From Ruminiclostridium josui JCM 17888 (GTDB lineage Bacteria > Bacillota > Clostridia > Acetivibrionales > DSM-1351): 64,000 nt of DNA. Shown piece after piece: positions 18,233 to 26,135 of the stretch. Each line of letters opens with the position of its first letter. Positions within the stretch are counted from its first letter, which is position 1. The notes under the pieces were generated by a model that was given only the letters and a program-made list of their open reading frames with translations, did no database searches and had not been told where the DNA came from. A program made the position numbers and the translations under genes. The stretch covers positions 434,001 to 498,000 of the forward strand of contig NZ_JAGE01000002.1 in assembly GCF_000526495.1 (NCBI RefSeq), read 5' to 3'.

Positions 18233-19627
18233 GTGACTGAAAATATTAGCGGGCAAATACCACTATATAAACAAAGCTATTATAATTTTGAGCTAAAGCT
18301 GGATAATGAAAAGTATATGCTATATAACACCAAAACCGGTGCTGTTTCTCTTTTAGACAACATAGAAAGAGACACTATGAGCTCTGCTTTATCAGGTAAA
18401 AATGTATGCAAAGACAGATTATTAATAGGCAACTTGTTAAGTCAAGGCTTCATAGTAGAAAGAAATAGAAATGAGTTGGATGATATCAAGTCAATTACTC
18501 AGAGCTTTAGAAAAGCAAAGAACCTTGTACGGTTAATTGTATTACCTGCTGAGGCATGTAATTTTACATGCCCCTATTGCTTTATTTACAGGCAGAGAAA
18601 TATTTTTATGAGCGAATGGGTATATGATTCAATCCTTAAATATATTGAAAGTAAGGTATCAAAAAGTACAGAGCAAACTTTAGTACAGCTTTCATGGTAC
18701 GGAGGAGAACCTCTATTAGCTTCCCAAAAGATAATTGAGTTTATGGGAAGGTTGAACCAGTTAAAAGAAAATTACAATTTTAAATTAAATAGTTCCATAT
18801 ATACAAATGGATATCTTCTTACAAGTGACTTGTTCCAACAACTCCTAGAATGTGGTATAGAAACTTTTCAGGTTACGGTTGACGGAGGTAAAAGTAGTCA
18901 TGATCGTTTGCGGAGATTAAATAGTGGAGAGTCTACATTTGATACTATTTATACAAACTTAAAAAATATCAAAAGATTTACCGGTAAAGAGAAAAGTTTT
19001 AAATTTTACATTAGAGCGAACTTTTTAAAGAGCAGCATTGAATCAATGAATGAATTTATAGAGGATTTTGTTAAAGATTTTGAGACAGATAAAAGATTTA
19101 ATATCTTTTTCAGACCGGTATATCACTTTAAAACCTCCAGAAATGATGTGGAAAAGGTTGCTGATGATATATTAGATCCTGATGAAGGTGTAAATTCACA
19201 GTTAGTTCTCGCAAACAAGGTTTTCAGTCAATTACCTGAAAAATCAATGGATTCTATGGTCAATATATTTAAGCCTTTACCATCACCAATACACACTTGG
19301 TGTACCGGAAGCAGCGGAAATACTTATATTATCGGTGCTGACGGGGCTGTGTTTATGTGTGATACCATGATGGTTGAAAAAGAAAAGAGTGTAGGAGAAA
19401 TTACCTTGGATGGACGTATTTCATTAAACGAAAATGCTCAACCTTGGATAAGACCTGTCTTTGAAGATTTAGAAAATAATCGAAAAGAATGCTTAAAGTG
19501 TAAATTGCTCCCGGTTTGTCTGGGAGGCTGCAGATTATCAGCGGCTTCAGGACACAAAGCATGCTTCTGGAGTGAGAAAGTTATACTTGATTCCATGAGA
19601 AAATATGCTGAAATGATTTCAAAATGA
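18233..19627 (+). CDS. radical SAM/SPASM Cys-rich peptide maturase
   Basis: About 464 residues from GTG 18233 (AGAAGGA 9 bases upstream; ATG 18224 abuts that site). An N-terminal ~95-residue RRE-like domain (FELKLDNEKYMLYN) precedes the radical SAM motif C109-x3-C113-x2-C116 in EACNFTCPYCF. The fold contains the LSWYGGEPLL and VTVDGG segments of SPASM peptide maturases. C-terminal SPASM cysteines (WCTGSSG, FMCDTM, CLKCKLLPVCLGGC and a late ACFW) hold two auxiliary clusters. It resembles clostridial Cys-rich peptide maturases of the CcpM/Clo7bot kind. It sits 16 bases after the precursor and is its most likely modifying enzyme. Confidence 0.87.
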   Translation: MTENISGQIPLYKQSYYNFELKLDNEKYMLYNTKTGAVSLLDNIERDTMSSALSGKNVCKDRLLIGNLLSQGFIVERNRNELDDIKSITQSFRKAKNLVRLIVLPAEACNFTCPYCFIYRQRNIFMSEWVYDSILKYIESKVSKSTEQTLVQLSWYGGEPLLASQKIIEFMGRLNQLKENYNFKLNSSIYTNGYLLTSDLFQQLLECGIETFQVTVDGGKSSHDRLRRLNSGESTFDTIYTNLKNIKRFTGKEKSFKFYIRANFLKSSIESMNEFIEDFVKDFETDKRFNIFFRPVYHFKTSRNDVEKVADDILDPDEGVNSQLVLANKVFSQLPEKSMDSMVNIFKPLPSPIHTWCTGSSGNTYIIGADGAVFMCDTMMVEKEKSVGEITLDGRISLNENAQPWIRPVFEDLENNRKECLKCKLLPVCLGGCRLSAASGHKACFWSEKVILDSMRKYAEMISK

Positions 19628-19679
19628 AATTATATTGTATCCGGAAGAATGTGTACTTGAAAAAGAGGAAAGCAGAGGT

Positions 19680-20822
19680 GTGAATATTTTGAAAGAAGCA
19701 AAAGGGTATTTTGACTATGCGGCCAGTGCTCCTGCATTTGAGGAGAGCATTGAAGTTTTTAAAAACATATCTATGTTTACTTTTGGAAATCCTTCATCCA
19801 ACCATAGCCCAGGGATGAAAGCAAGGGAAATCTTAAACAAAAGCAAAGAAAAGTTTTTAAATGTACTTGGTATTTCAGATGCAACTATTGTTGTTACTTC
19901 AGGAGGCTCAGAGGCTAATAATCTGATTTTGAATTCCATGATTCTGAAATATCCTGATAAGAAAATCTTAGTTGCACAGGATTCCCACGAATCATGTTAT
20001 TTTATCAAAAAAAAGTATCCCGATAGAGTGGATATTCTGAATATTGACAGTCATGGTCAGATTAATTTAAAGGATTTGGAGAACACTCTTTCTCAGGAAT
20101 ATTCTCTTCTATGTATACTTCACGGAAACAACGAAACAGGAGTTGTTCAGAGGGAATTAAGAAAAATAATTGAAATCTGTAGAAATAAAAATGTTTTGAT
20201 ACATATTGATGGAGTTCAGACTGTAGGACATATTCCTATAGGAATAGATGATTTTAAGGGAATATTTTATACTTTTTCTTCCCATAAATTTGGCTCTCCA
20301 AGAGGAAGCGGAGGGATTATTACAAGTTCACCTGAGCTATTAAACAGCTTCATTTTTGGCGGACCACAAGAGAAAAATATACGTGCTGGAACGGAAAATA
20401 TCGCAGCTTTTGCTGCGGCTGCTTCTGCTCTTGAAATATCTATTAATAAATTTGAACAAATGGAAGAACGATTAAAATTATATTGCAATTATGTAAAAGG
20501 TAAGCTTACGGAGCATTTTCCCCAAATAATATTCAATTCAAGCGATAATGGATTACCAGGACTTTTATCACTATCAGTCCCTGGTATAAAGGGTAGTATT
20601 ACGGTCACGGAGATGGCTATGCACGGATATGCAATATCATCGGGATCGGCCTGTCATTCCAGTATGGAAATTCCGCCGCGCATTATAATGGCTATGGGCA
20701 GAAGTATGAAGGAAGCATTTGGTTCATTGAGAATATCTATGGGGTATTACACCGAAGAAGATGATGTTTATTCTATGACAGATGCTTTAATAAAGGCAAT
20801 TAGTCGACAATTAAAGGAGTGA
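19680..20822 (+). CDS. NifS/IscS-like cysteine desulfurase in the RiPP locus
   Basis: A class V PLP enzyme of ~380 residues. It shows the N-terminal FDYAASAP start, HGNNETGVVQ, the PLP lysine in SSHKFGSPRGSGG, the GTENIAAFAAA helix and the active-site cysteine in SSGSACHS. Desulfurases take sulfur from free cysteine as a persulfide, for Fe-S clusters or thio-modification. The start is GTG 19680 or TTG 19689, both after AGAGG-type sites. It is translationally linked to the next gene by a 1-2 base overlap. Here it could rebuild the auxiliary clusters of the maturases or act on the peptide; the sequence does not decide. Confidence 0.87.
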   Translation: MNILKEAKGYFDYAASAPAFEESIEVFKNISMFTFGNPSSNHSPGMKAREILNKSKEKFLNVLGISDATIVVTSGGSEANNLILNSMILKYPDKKILVAQDSHESCYFIKKKYPDRVDILNIDSHGQINLKDLENTLSQEYSLLCILHGNNETGVVQRELRKIIEICRNKNVLIHIDGVQTVGHIPIGIDDFKGIFYTFSSHKFGSPRGSGGIITSSPELLNSFIFGGPQEKNIRAGTENIAAFAAAASALEISINKFEQMEERLKLYCNYVKGKLTEHFPQIIFNSSDNGLPGLLSLSVPGIKGSITVTEMAMHGYAISSGSACHSSMEIPPRIIMAMGRSMKEAFGSLRISMGYYTEEDDVYSMTDALIKAISRQLKE

Positions 20823-20827
20823 TAAAA

Positions 20828-21859
20828 ATGTCAATTTTTATTAATGAAAAGGAATTTAATATTAGCAAAGTTCAGCAAGGTAAATTTGAGCAATGGGGAG
20901 TAACTTTTCAACTTGATTGTATTTATGAAGTAATTAATGAATTTGAATCAAATAATCTTCGTGGAATTAATTTATCTGTAACAAAAAAGGGAGAATATTT
21001 TTTAGAAGGCTGGAAGGCTCCTGATGAAAAATGTTTTGACAGCGGAAGAACAGTACACTACAAGGGCAATTGCTTGGCTGTTCTGGATGATGATAATCAT
21101 TTTATATTCAAGAATATGCGGATTTGTGAAAAGACCAGCAGTGTATATATGTTGCCGGTTTATCAAAAGGAACTCGAAGTTTCAGAACCCGATCCTGAAC
21201 TTTATGCTAGATTAACTACCGATCCCGTGTTGTTTGATTGTGATACTTTTGAAAGGGATGCAGGTTTAGTAGCCGAAAACATAAAATATAGCCCCGAGAC
21301 AGCAGAAGTAAGTTTGCTTTATACAGGTCCTTTTCGTTGTATTTTTCTTCCAAATGGAACTATTGTAAGAAGGGGAATTCCAGTTTCTGTATCAAAAAAA
21401 TCTGCAGAAATTATAGGGGAGAATAACTATTTATTATTAGAGTTTACAGCTCCACTTGCTAAAAACTATTTGGATTTATATAAAAAGTATGGGGCGATTT
21501 TTTTACTGGGAAACAGTATGGGCGAAAGTATTAATTATTACCCTCAGATAGAGAAAATCAAGTCAATATCCGATTCATTAAAATTACGCTTTAAAAATAT
21601 GATTGATAACAATAATGATTATTTTATTTTACAGGGAAGTGATCCTGCAGATAAAGATTCTTGTTGTCCAAATCCTTTAGTATCAGAATTGAAGCAACTG
21701 GCTAATGCTGGTCTTGTATCCTCATATGGCTCACCGACTGCCGGCAGCTGTCCTATGACAATATATGCCTTTAATGGCGAATTAAGTACTGTGGATGACG
21801 GCTTTCCGACCTTTAATCAAAATGGTCTGCTAAGACTTGCCATGAGAAAATATCTCTAA
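20828..21859 (+). CDS. uncharacterised protein of the RiPP locus (343 aa)
   Basis: I do not recognise this family. It is soluble, without signal peptide or membrane helix, and rich in beta-strand patterns in the first ~200 residues. Later residues contain an SCCPNPLVSELKQLANAG segment and SPTAGSCPMTIYAFNG near the C-terminus. Several cysteines are scattered (the DSCC pair near residue 279, one near 306). AAAGGAGTG precedes ATG 20828, overlapping the end of the desulfurase gene, so both are made together. Position suggests an accessory maturation or scaffold role; no function is claimed. Confidence 0.55.
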   Translation: MSIFINEKEFNISKVQQGKFEQWGVTFQLDCIYEVINEFESNNLRGINLSVTKKGEYFLEGWKAPDEKCFDSGRTVHYKGNCLAVLDDDNHFIFKNMRICEKTSSVYMLPVYQKELEVSEPDPELYARLTTDPVLFDCDTFERDAGLVAENIKYSPETAEVSLLYTGPFRCIFLPNGTIVRRGIPVSVSKKSAEIIGENNYLLLEFTAPLAKNYLDLYKKYGAIFLLGNSMGESINYYPQIEKIKSISDSLKLRFKNMIDNNNDYFILQGSDPADKDSCCPNPLVSELKQLANAGLVSSYGSPTAGSCPMTIYAFNGELSTVDDGFPTFNQNGLLRLAMRKYL

Positions 21860-21925
21860 AAATACGAAATTTAATTCATTTACACTGCCTAATTGATTTG
21901 GCAGAAGCGAGGAGTTGATATAAAT

Positions 21926-22789
21926 ATGCGTAAAGAATTTATAGCAGAAATAATTGGCACGTTTATTCTTGTTTTTTTCGGCTGTGGCTCCGTTGCAGTT
22001 GATGTAATAAGCGGTGCACATCTTGGTTTGTTTCAGGTGGCAATTGTTTGGGGAATAGCAGTTAATCTGGCCATTTACATGGTGGGCTCCATAAGTGGTG
22101 CGCATCTTAATCCTGCAATAACAATTGCTATGGCTATTTTCAGACCTAAAAAGTTTCCCGCAAAAAAGATATTGCCATATATTTTAGCTCAATTAGTAGG
22201 CGCTGTTATTGCCGGGCTAGTATTGTACGGACTATTTAGTAAAACCCTTATCAGTTTTGAAGCTTCAAATAATATTGTAAGAGGGCAGCCTGGAAGTGAA
22301 TTATCGGCTATGATGTTTGGAGAGTACTTCCCGAATCCTGCTATTTATGGAACCACAAAAGAAGTATTTGCACAGGTACCATTGATTATTGGTACGGTGG
22401 CAGAGTTTATGGGTACTATGTTTCTTGCACTGGGAGTATTTGCATTAACAGATGAGAAGAAGTTTGACAGTTCCAAAAAAGGATTCAGAGCTTTTACATA
22501 TTGCATAGGTCTTGTACTTTCTATATCCATAATCATGTTCGCTCCTTTTTCCCAAGCCGGGCTTAATCCTGCCAGAGATTTTGGTCCAAGGTTAGTTTCA
22601 TACTTTGCAGGATGGAAAGATATTGCCATTCCGGGCCCAAATGGAGGATTTTTGCTAGTGTATATTTTAGCGCCAATCGCTGGAGCAATTTTAGGTGGCT
22701 GTATATATAAATTTATTGCTCAAATTTCACCAGCAAAGGATGAATCCGAATATAGTGGCAATAGAGAATTTGCTCGTAAAGCCAGTTGA
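21926..22789 (+). CDS. MIP-family channel (glycerol facilitator type)
   Basis: A 287-residue membrane channel with six hydrophobic segments and the two half-helix motifs HLNPAIT and GLNPARDFGPR. The Asp after the second NPAR is typical of glycerol facilitators rather than strict water channels. An extended loop between helices 3 and 5 (FGEYFPNPAIYG) also fits GlpF-like proteins. ATG 21926 has a GAGGAG site. It passes small uncharged solutes; in arsenic loci such channels can carry arsenite, which is worth noting beside the ArsR region 3 kb downstream. A terminator follows. Confidence 0.9.
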   Translation: MRKEFIAEIIGTFILVFFGCGSVAVDVISGAHLGLFQVAIVWGIAVNLAIYMVGSISGAHLNPAITIAMAIFRPKKFPAKKILPYILAQLVGAVIAGLVLYGLFSKTLISFEASNNIVRGQPGSELSAMMFGEYFPNPAIYGTTKEVFAQVPLIIGTVAEFMGTMFLALGVFALTDEKKFDSSKKGFRAFTYCIGLVLSISIIMFAPFSQAGLNPARDFGPRLVSYFAGWKDIAIPGPNGGFLLVYILAPIAGAILGGCIYKFIAQISPAKDESEYSGNREFARKAS

Positions 22790-22835
22790 TTTATATTAAT
22801 GAATTTTAAACGTAATATTTTTAGAAATAGAACAG

Positions 22836-22869
22836 AGGAGGGGATTGGAATTTTATCCCCTCCTACTTT
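22836..22869 (+). terminator. intrinsic terminator after the MIP channel
   Basis: Perfect 10-base arms (22836-22845 with 22855-22864) around a 9-base loop, followed by a CTTTT run. It ends the RiPP-locus transcript and separates it from the next glycosyltransferase, which has its own GGAGGGA site. Confidence 0.75.
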
Positions 22870-22892
22870 TAATAAGGAGGGACCATATTTGT

Positions 22893-25247
22893 ATGAAATT
22901 TGATTTTTCTGTCGTAATACCATTTTACAACAAGAGATTTGAGCTTAATCTTGTGTTAAAAGGACTATCCTGTCAGGACTATGATAAAGGCAAATTTGAA
23001 GTGGTTATAGTAGATGATGGTTCAGAAAATTCCATTAATGATTTGCTAGAGAAATATGCAAATTATTTGAACATAAAGTATATATATCTTGAGCACACCG
23101 GGAACCGTGGTCGGAATAGAAACAAAGGTGCTAAAGAAAGTAATGGCAAAAAAATAATTTTTCTTGATGGTGATATAATACCGGAGAGCAATTTAATATC
23201 CGCTTTTTATAAAGCAACAAAAGATAACCCAAGGTTGGTTTCAGTGGGATTTCGAAGACTTCTTAGAGAAGTTGACATCAGTCTCTTGACAGAAGAAGCT
23301 GTAGAAAATAATTGTGAATCCTTATTAAAACTTCCTTATAATTCAGACAGCCGCCATTTAAATGTGGATTATGAGAAGAGCACGGGTAACAAAATAGTGG
23401 GCGGATGGCAATATCTTTATACTAATTGTGTATGTATACCTAAAAATGAGTTTGAAGCTATAGGCGGATTTGATGAAGTATTTTCTGAAAATTGGGGTGC
23501 AGAGGATGTGGAACTTGGGTTTAGACTTTTTCAAAATGGGTGTATTATTGAAATGAACGAAGCAGCAAACGGTATTCATATTTTTCACACTGAAGATGGC
23601 TTCAAAAGATTTGAATCAATGATGAAAAATTATGATATTTTTCTTCGTATGCACAAGCATTGGACTGTTGAGCTATTTACCAAAGAGTATGAAACCCAGG
23701 CTATTGAAATTATTGGAATGCAAAAGTTAATAAAGAAGAGAAGCCATATTGTGTCAAAAATCCAAAATGTTGATACAGTTATAAGCCATCTGCCTGAAAA
23801 CGTTTTGCTGTGTGGAATCGAGATAAGTGAATTAATTAATTGCCATAAAATTATTAATGTATTTAATCCTGAACCTTTGATAAAGTCGGAAAAAGTACTT
23901 AATTGGTTAGGAATAAAAACTGATTATAAAGACAACCATTTTGAATTGGCACTGCTATCAATAAAATACAAAGAGATTAATTACGGACTTTTTCACATCC
24001 TGTATCATGAAATAAGCAGAATAGCCAAAAAAGTAATTTTGGTAGATGACAATTCAAATATTCTTTCCGTTTTGAATTCTACCGAGGTAGAACCCTTTGA
24101 CTTCCCAAAAGAAATTATTTTTTATGTATCAGCATTTGAGAACTACTCCATTTACAGACACTATATAAACCTTGCAATTGCTCTGCATAAGAAAGGAATT
24201 AAAACCGGTTATAATGTATATTTTGACCCAACCCATGAAATAAATCCAAACCGTGGTGTTATGCATACCAGAAATAAAGAAAAAATTGATATAATTAATA
24301 AGCTCTTAAGGCATGAAATGAGCATAAATTCCAGTCAAACGATATCAATTGTTGATAAAATTCTTTTAAAGGTTGCTTCCAAAAATATGGGGGCAAGGAT
24401 ATTATGGGATGAAATAAATTATCACGGTCATGAAAAAGAGTTCGGTTCTGATATTACCTCTTATGTTGATGCAGTTTGCCCAAGAAGAGAAAGGGATGTG
24501 GATTTTTATAATGAGAATAAATTAATAGGTTACATACCTGTGGGCATTGATAAGCAAAAAATAATTGAAATAAAGGGAATGGATAAGGCCAAGAAAGATA
24601 AATTTACATTTCTTTGGTCAGATCAATATACCGACAAATATTCAAATCTTGAAATTATTTTAGAAGCATTTACTGAGTTGTTTAAGAATAAGGACGATGT
24701 AGATTTAAAGATTGTTCATACAGGAAAAAATCTTGTATATAGTTCATATAATAAATTCTTTTATCAAGAGTCCTTTGACCGAATTTATGCTGATTTATAT
24801 AATAAATATCAGCACGAAAAGAATATTAAGTTCCTGCAAGCGGAATTATCTGAAGAAGAGTATTCAAAAGAGATTTTCCAGTGTGATTGCTTTATTAATC
24901 TTAACTCCCTGATGAAAATAAACAGTTGGGTATTAGAGTCAATAGCTTTTGGTAAAAAACCAATGATATTGGATAATGGCAATTATGACGGTTATTTTTC
25001 GGATAAGGAAAGCTTCAGGGTCAAGACAAAACTTGTTCCTGTTTTAGTTGGAAAGCCATCAAAGGATGATGGAAATTTGAGAAATACATATCATATTGAT
25101 GTTCCTATAAAGGAATCCATTATTGATGTCTTTCAAGAAATATATAACAATAAAGATTCCTTGAGTATTGACAGTTCTGTAGTAAATGATTTTATCGACA
25201 GGCATGACTGGATGACTATAGCAGATATGTTTGTTGAAATAATATAG
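22893..25247 (+). CDS. two-domain glycosyltransferase (GT2 plus GT4-like)
   Basis: A 784-residue fusion. Residues 1-280 form a GT2 GT-A domain: FSVVIPFYNK, VVIVDDGSE, the DGD metal motif in FLDGDIIPES, and GGFDEVFSENWGAEDVELG with the acidic ED pair. Residues ~420-784 look like a GT-B fold of the GT4 type, with PVGID near residue 545, VHTGKN, and ALESIAFGKKPM-like VLESIAFGKKP. The middle region (~300-400) is not assigned. Two different glycosyl transfers by one polypeptide are implied. ATG 22893 follows GGAGGGACC. With the UDP-xylose genes it suggests that a glycan is built in this locus. Confidence 0.82.
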   Translation: MKFDFSVVIPFYNKRFELNLVLKGLSCQDYDKGKFEVVIVDDGSENSINDLLEKYANYLNIKYIYLEHTGNRGRNRNKGAKESNGKKIIFLDGDIIPESNLISAFYKATKDNPRLVSVGFRRLLREVDISLLTEEAVENNCESLLKLPYNSDSRHLNVDYEKSTGNKIVGGWQYLYTNCVCIPKNEFEAIGGFDEVFSENWGAEDVELGFRLFQNGCIIEMNEAANGIHIFHTEDGFKRFESMMKNYDIFLRMHKHWTVELFTKEYETQAIEIIGMQKLIKKRSHIVSKIQNVDTVISHLPENVLLCGIEISELINCHKIINVFNPEPLIKSEKVLNWLGIKTDYKDNHFELALLSIKYKEINYGLFHILYHEISRIAKKVILVDDNSNILSVLNSTEVEPFDFPKEIIFYVSAFENYSIYRHYINLAIALHKKGIKTGYNVYFDPTHEINPNRGVMHTRNKEKIDIINKLLRHEMSINSSQTISIVDKILLKVASKNMGARILWDEINYHGHEKEFGSDITSYVDAVCPRRERDVDFYNENKLIGYIPVGIDKQKIIEIKGMDKAKKDKFTFLWSDQYTDKYSNLEIILEAFTELFKNKDDVDLKIVHTGKNLVYSSYNKFFYQESFDRIYADLYNKYQHEKNIKFLQAELSEEEYSKEIFQCDCFINLNSLMKINSWVLESIAFGKKPMILDNGNYDGYFSDKESFRVKTKLVPVLVGKPSKDDGNLRNTYHIDVPIKESIIDVFQEIYNNKDSLSIDSSVVNDFIDRHDWMTIADMFVEII

Positions 25248-25263
25248 CTATAAACATTCAAAA

Positions 25264-25302
25264 ATTACTGCCAATTTCGAATCATTCAAAATTGGCAGTA
25301 AT
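25264..25302. terminator. bidirectional terminator between the glycosyltransferase and the Cys-rich peptide
   Basis: Perfect 14-base arms (25264-25277 and 25289-25302) with an 11-base loop. T or A runs flank both sides, so it can serve the + strand glycosyltransferase and the - strand peptide gene, which converge here. Confidence 0.8.
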
Positions 25303-25316
25303 CCTCTTTTGTATGA

Positions 25317-25568
25317 TTACTTGCAGGTGCAGTCATTATCAACTTTTGGGGAACAGCCGCAACTTTCTGCCTGCTCATTACTGCCACAACCACAATCCTG
25401 TGAAACAAGTGTGTCTTCAATTGCAGAAGATACATCAACTTCACATGAAGAGCAACAGCTGTTAGCAACAGTTGTACTACCGCATCCACACTGTGTTTCA
25501 GTTTTTTTACCAAAAAGTATTTCGCTCAGCGTTTTACGCTTTTGTGCATCTTTTTTAGTATCTGGCAT
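25317..25568 (-). CDS. 83-residue, 11-cysteine peptide (metallothionein-like or RiPP precursor)
   Basis: A basic helical head (residues 1-24, KRKTLSEILFGKK) is followed by a Cys-rich body with C27, C29, C38, C39, C42, C59, C61, C70, C72, C80 and C82, mostly as CGCG or CxC units, ending in DCTCK. AAGGAGG lies 10 bases before the ATG. An ATCGTA-type dyad 24 bases upstream, shared with the divergent arsR, implies ArsR control. The same head-plus-11-Cys layout forms the N-terminus of the radical SAM protein at 29468-30826. It could be a metal-binding peptide or a substrate of that enzyme. Confidence 0.75.
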   Translation of the reverse strand: MPDTKKDAQKRKTLSEILFGKKTETQCGCGSTTVANSCCSSCEVDVSSAIEDTLVSQDCGCGSNEQAESCGCSPKVDNDCTCK

Positions 25569-25591
25569 GTAATCACTACCTCCTTATCGCA

Positions 25592-25609
25592 TATCGTAAA
25601 TATACGATA
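25592..25609. promoter_or_regulatory. ArsR-type operator upstream of the Cys-rich peptide
   Basis: Perfect dyad TATCGTA-N4-TACGATA, 24 bases before the peptide start on the - strand. The same core recurs at 25705, 25726, 26094, 30916 and 31025. Confidence 0.75.
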
Positions 25610-25704
25610 ATTATATGTAAAATATATTTTTAAGTCAAGTGAAATAAGGCAATAATAGGAAGTAATTACAAATAAGTAATATTATCCAATGAAATCATTG
25701 ACAG

Positions 25705-25747
25705 TATCGTATTTATACGATATAATACATCGTGTAAATACGATGTA
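25705..25747. promoter_or_regulatory. two ArsR-type operators upstream of arsR
   Basis: Two adjacent dyads: TATCGTA-N4-TACGATA (25705-25722) and TACATCGT-N6-ACGATGTA (25726-25747). They lie 23 bases before the arsR start and probably overlap its promoter, which suggests autorepression relieved by metal. Confidence 0.78.
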
Positions 25748-25769
25748 AGCGAGGTGAATATATTAATTA

Positions 25770-26072
25770 ATGGATGTTATTGCTATCTGCAATGCTTTAG
25801 GTAATAAAACCCGTTTTCAGATAATTAAATCTTTAAAGAACAAGTCGATTTCTACATGCTGTGATAAGATTGAATATTTTGAAAATGGTATTAGTGTTGG
25901 AGATGTAGTTAAACTTACCGGACTTGCACAGTCAACAGTCTCTCAGCATTTAGTAGTACTAGAGAAGGCTGGATTACTTTATAGGGAAAAAAGGGATCTT
26001 TGGACATGTTATTTCCTTAATACTGAAGTAATTAAAGAGTTTTTAGCAGAGTTGAATAGTGACCTAAAATAA
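25770..26072 (+). CDS. arsR: ArsR-family metal-responsive repressor
   Basis: A 100-residue winged helix-turn-helix repressor. The recognition helix region (LTGLAQSTVSQHLVVLEKAGL) is typical of ArsR/SmtB proteins. Cysteines at residues 6, 28 and 29 (the STCCDK pair) lie N-terminal to it and could bind a thiophilic metal or metalloid. It is flanked upstream by two ATCGTA dyads and downstream by a third at 26094, then by the permease. GAGGTG is 13 bases before ATG 25770, a little far. It likely controls the permease, the divergent Cys-rich peptide and the distant radical SAM gene. Confidence 0.88.
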   Translation: MDVIAICNALGNKTRFQIIKSLKNKSISTCCDKIEYFENGISVGDVVKLTGLAQSTVSQHLVVLEKAGLLYREKRDLWTCYFLNTEVIKEFLAELNSDLK

Positions 26073-26093
26073 TAAAAAATTTTACTTGTCTAC

Positions 26094-26109
26094 ATCGTAA
26101 AAAAACGAT
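26094..26109. promoter_or_regulatory. ArsR-type operator between arsR and the permease
   Basis: ATCGT-N6-ACGAT dyad, 27 bases before the permease start. It would let ArsR control the permease independently of arsR read-through. Confidence 0.6.
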
Positions 26110-26135
26110 ATAGATTTATGATGGAGGTAAAAGAT

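Noticed and set aside
25309-25572. + strand ORF opposite the Cys-rich peptide
   Set aside because: Exact shadow of the 11-Cys peptide gene; the - strand has the ribosome site, the operator and the coherent CGCG pattern.
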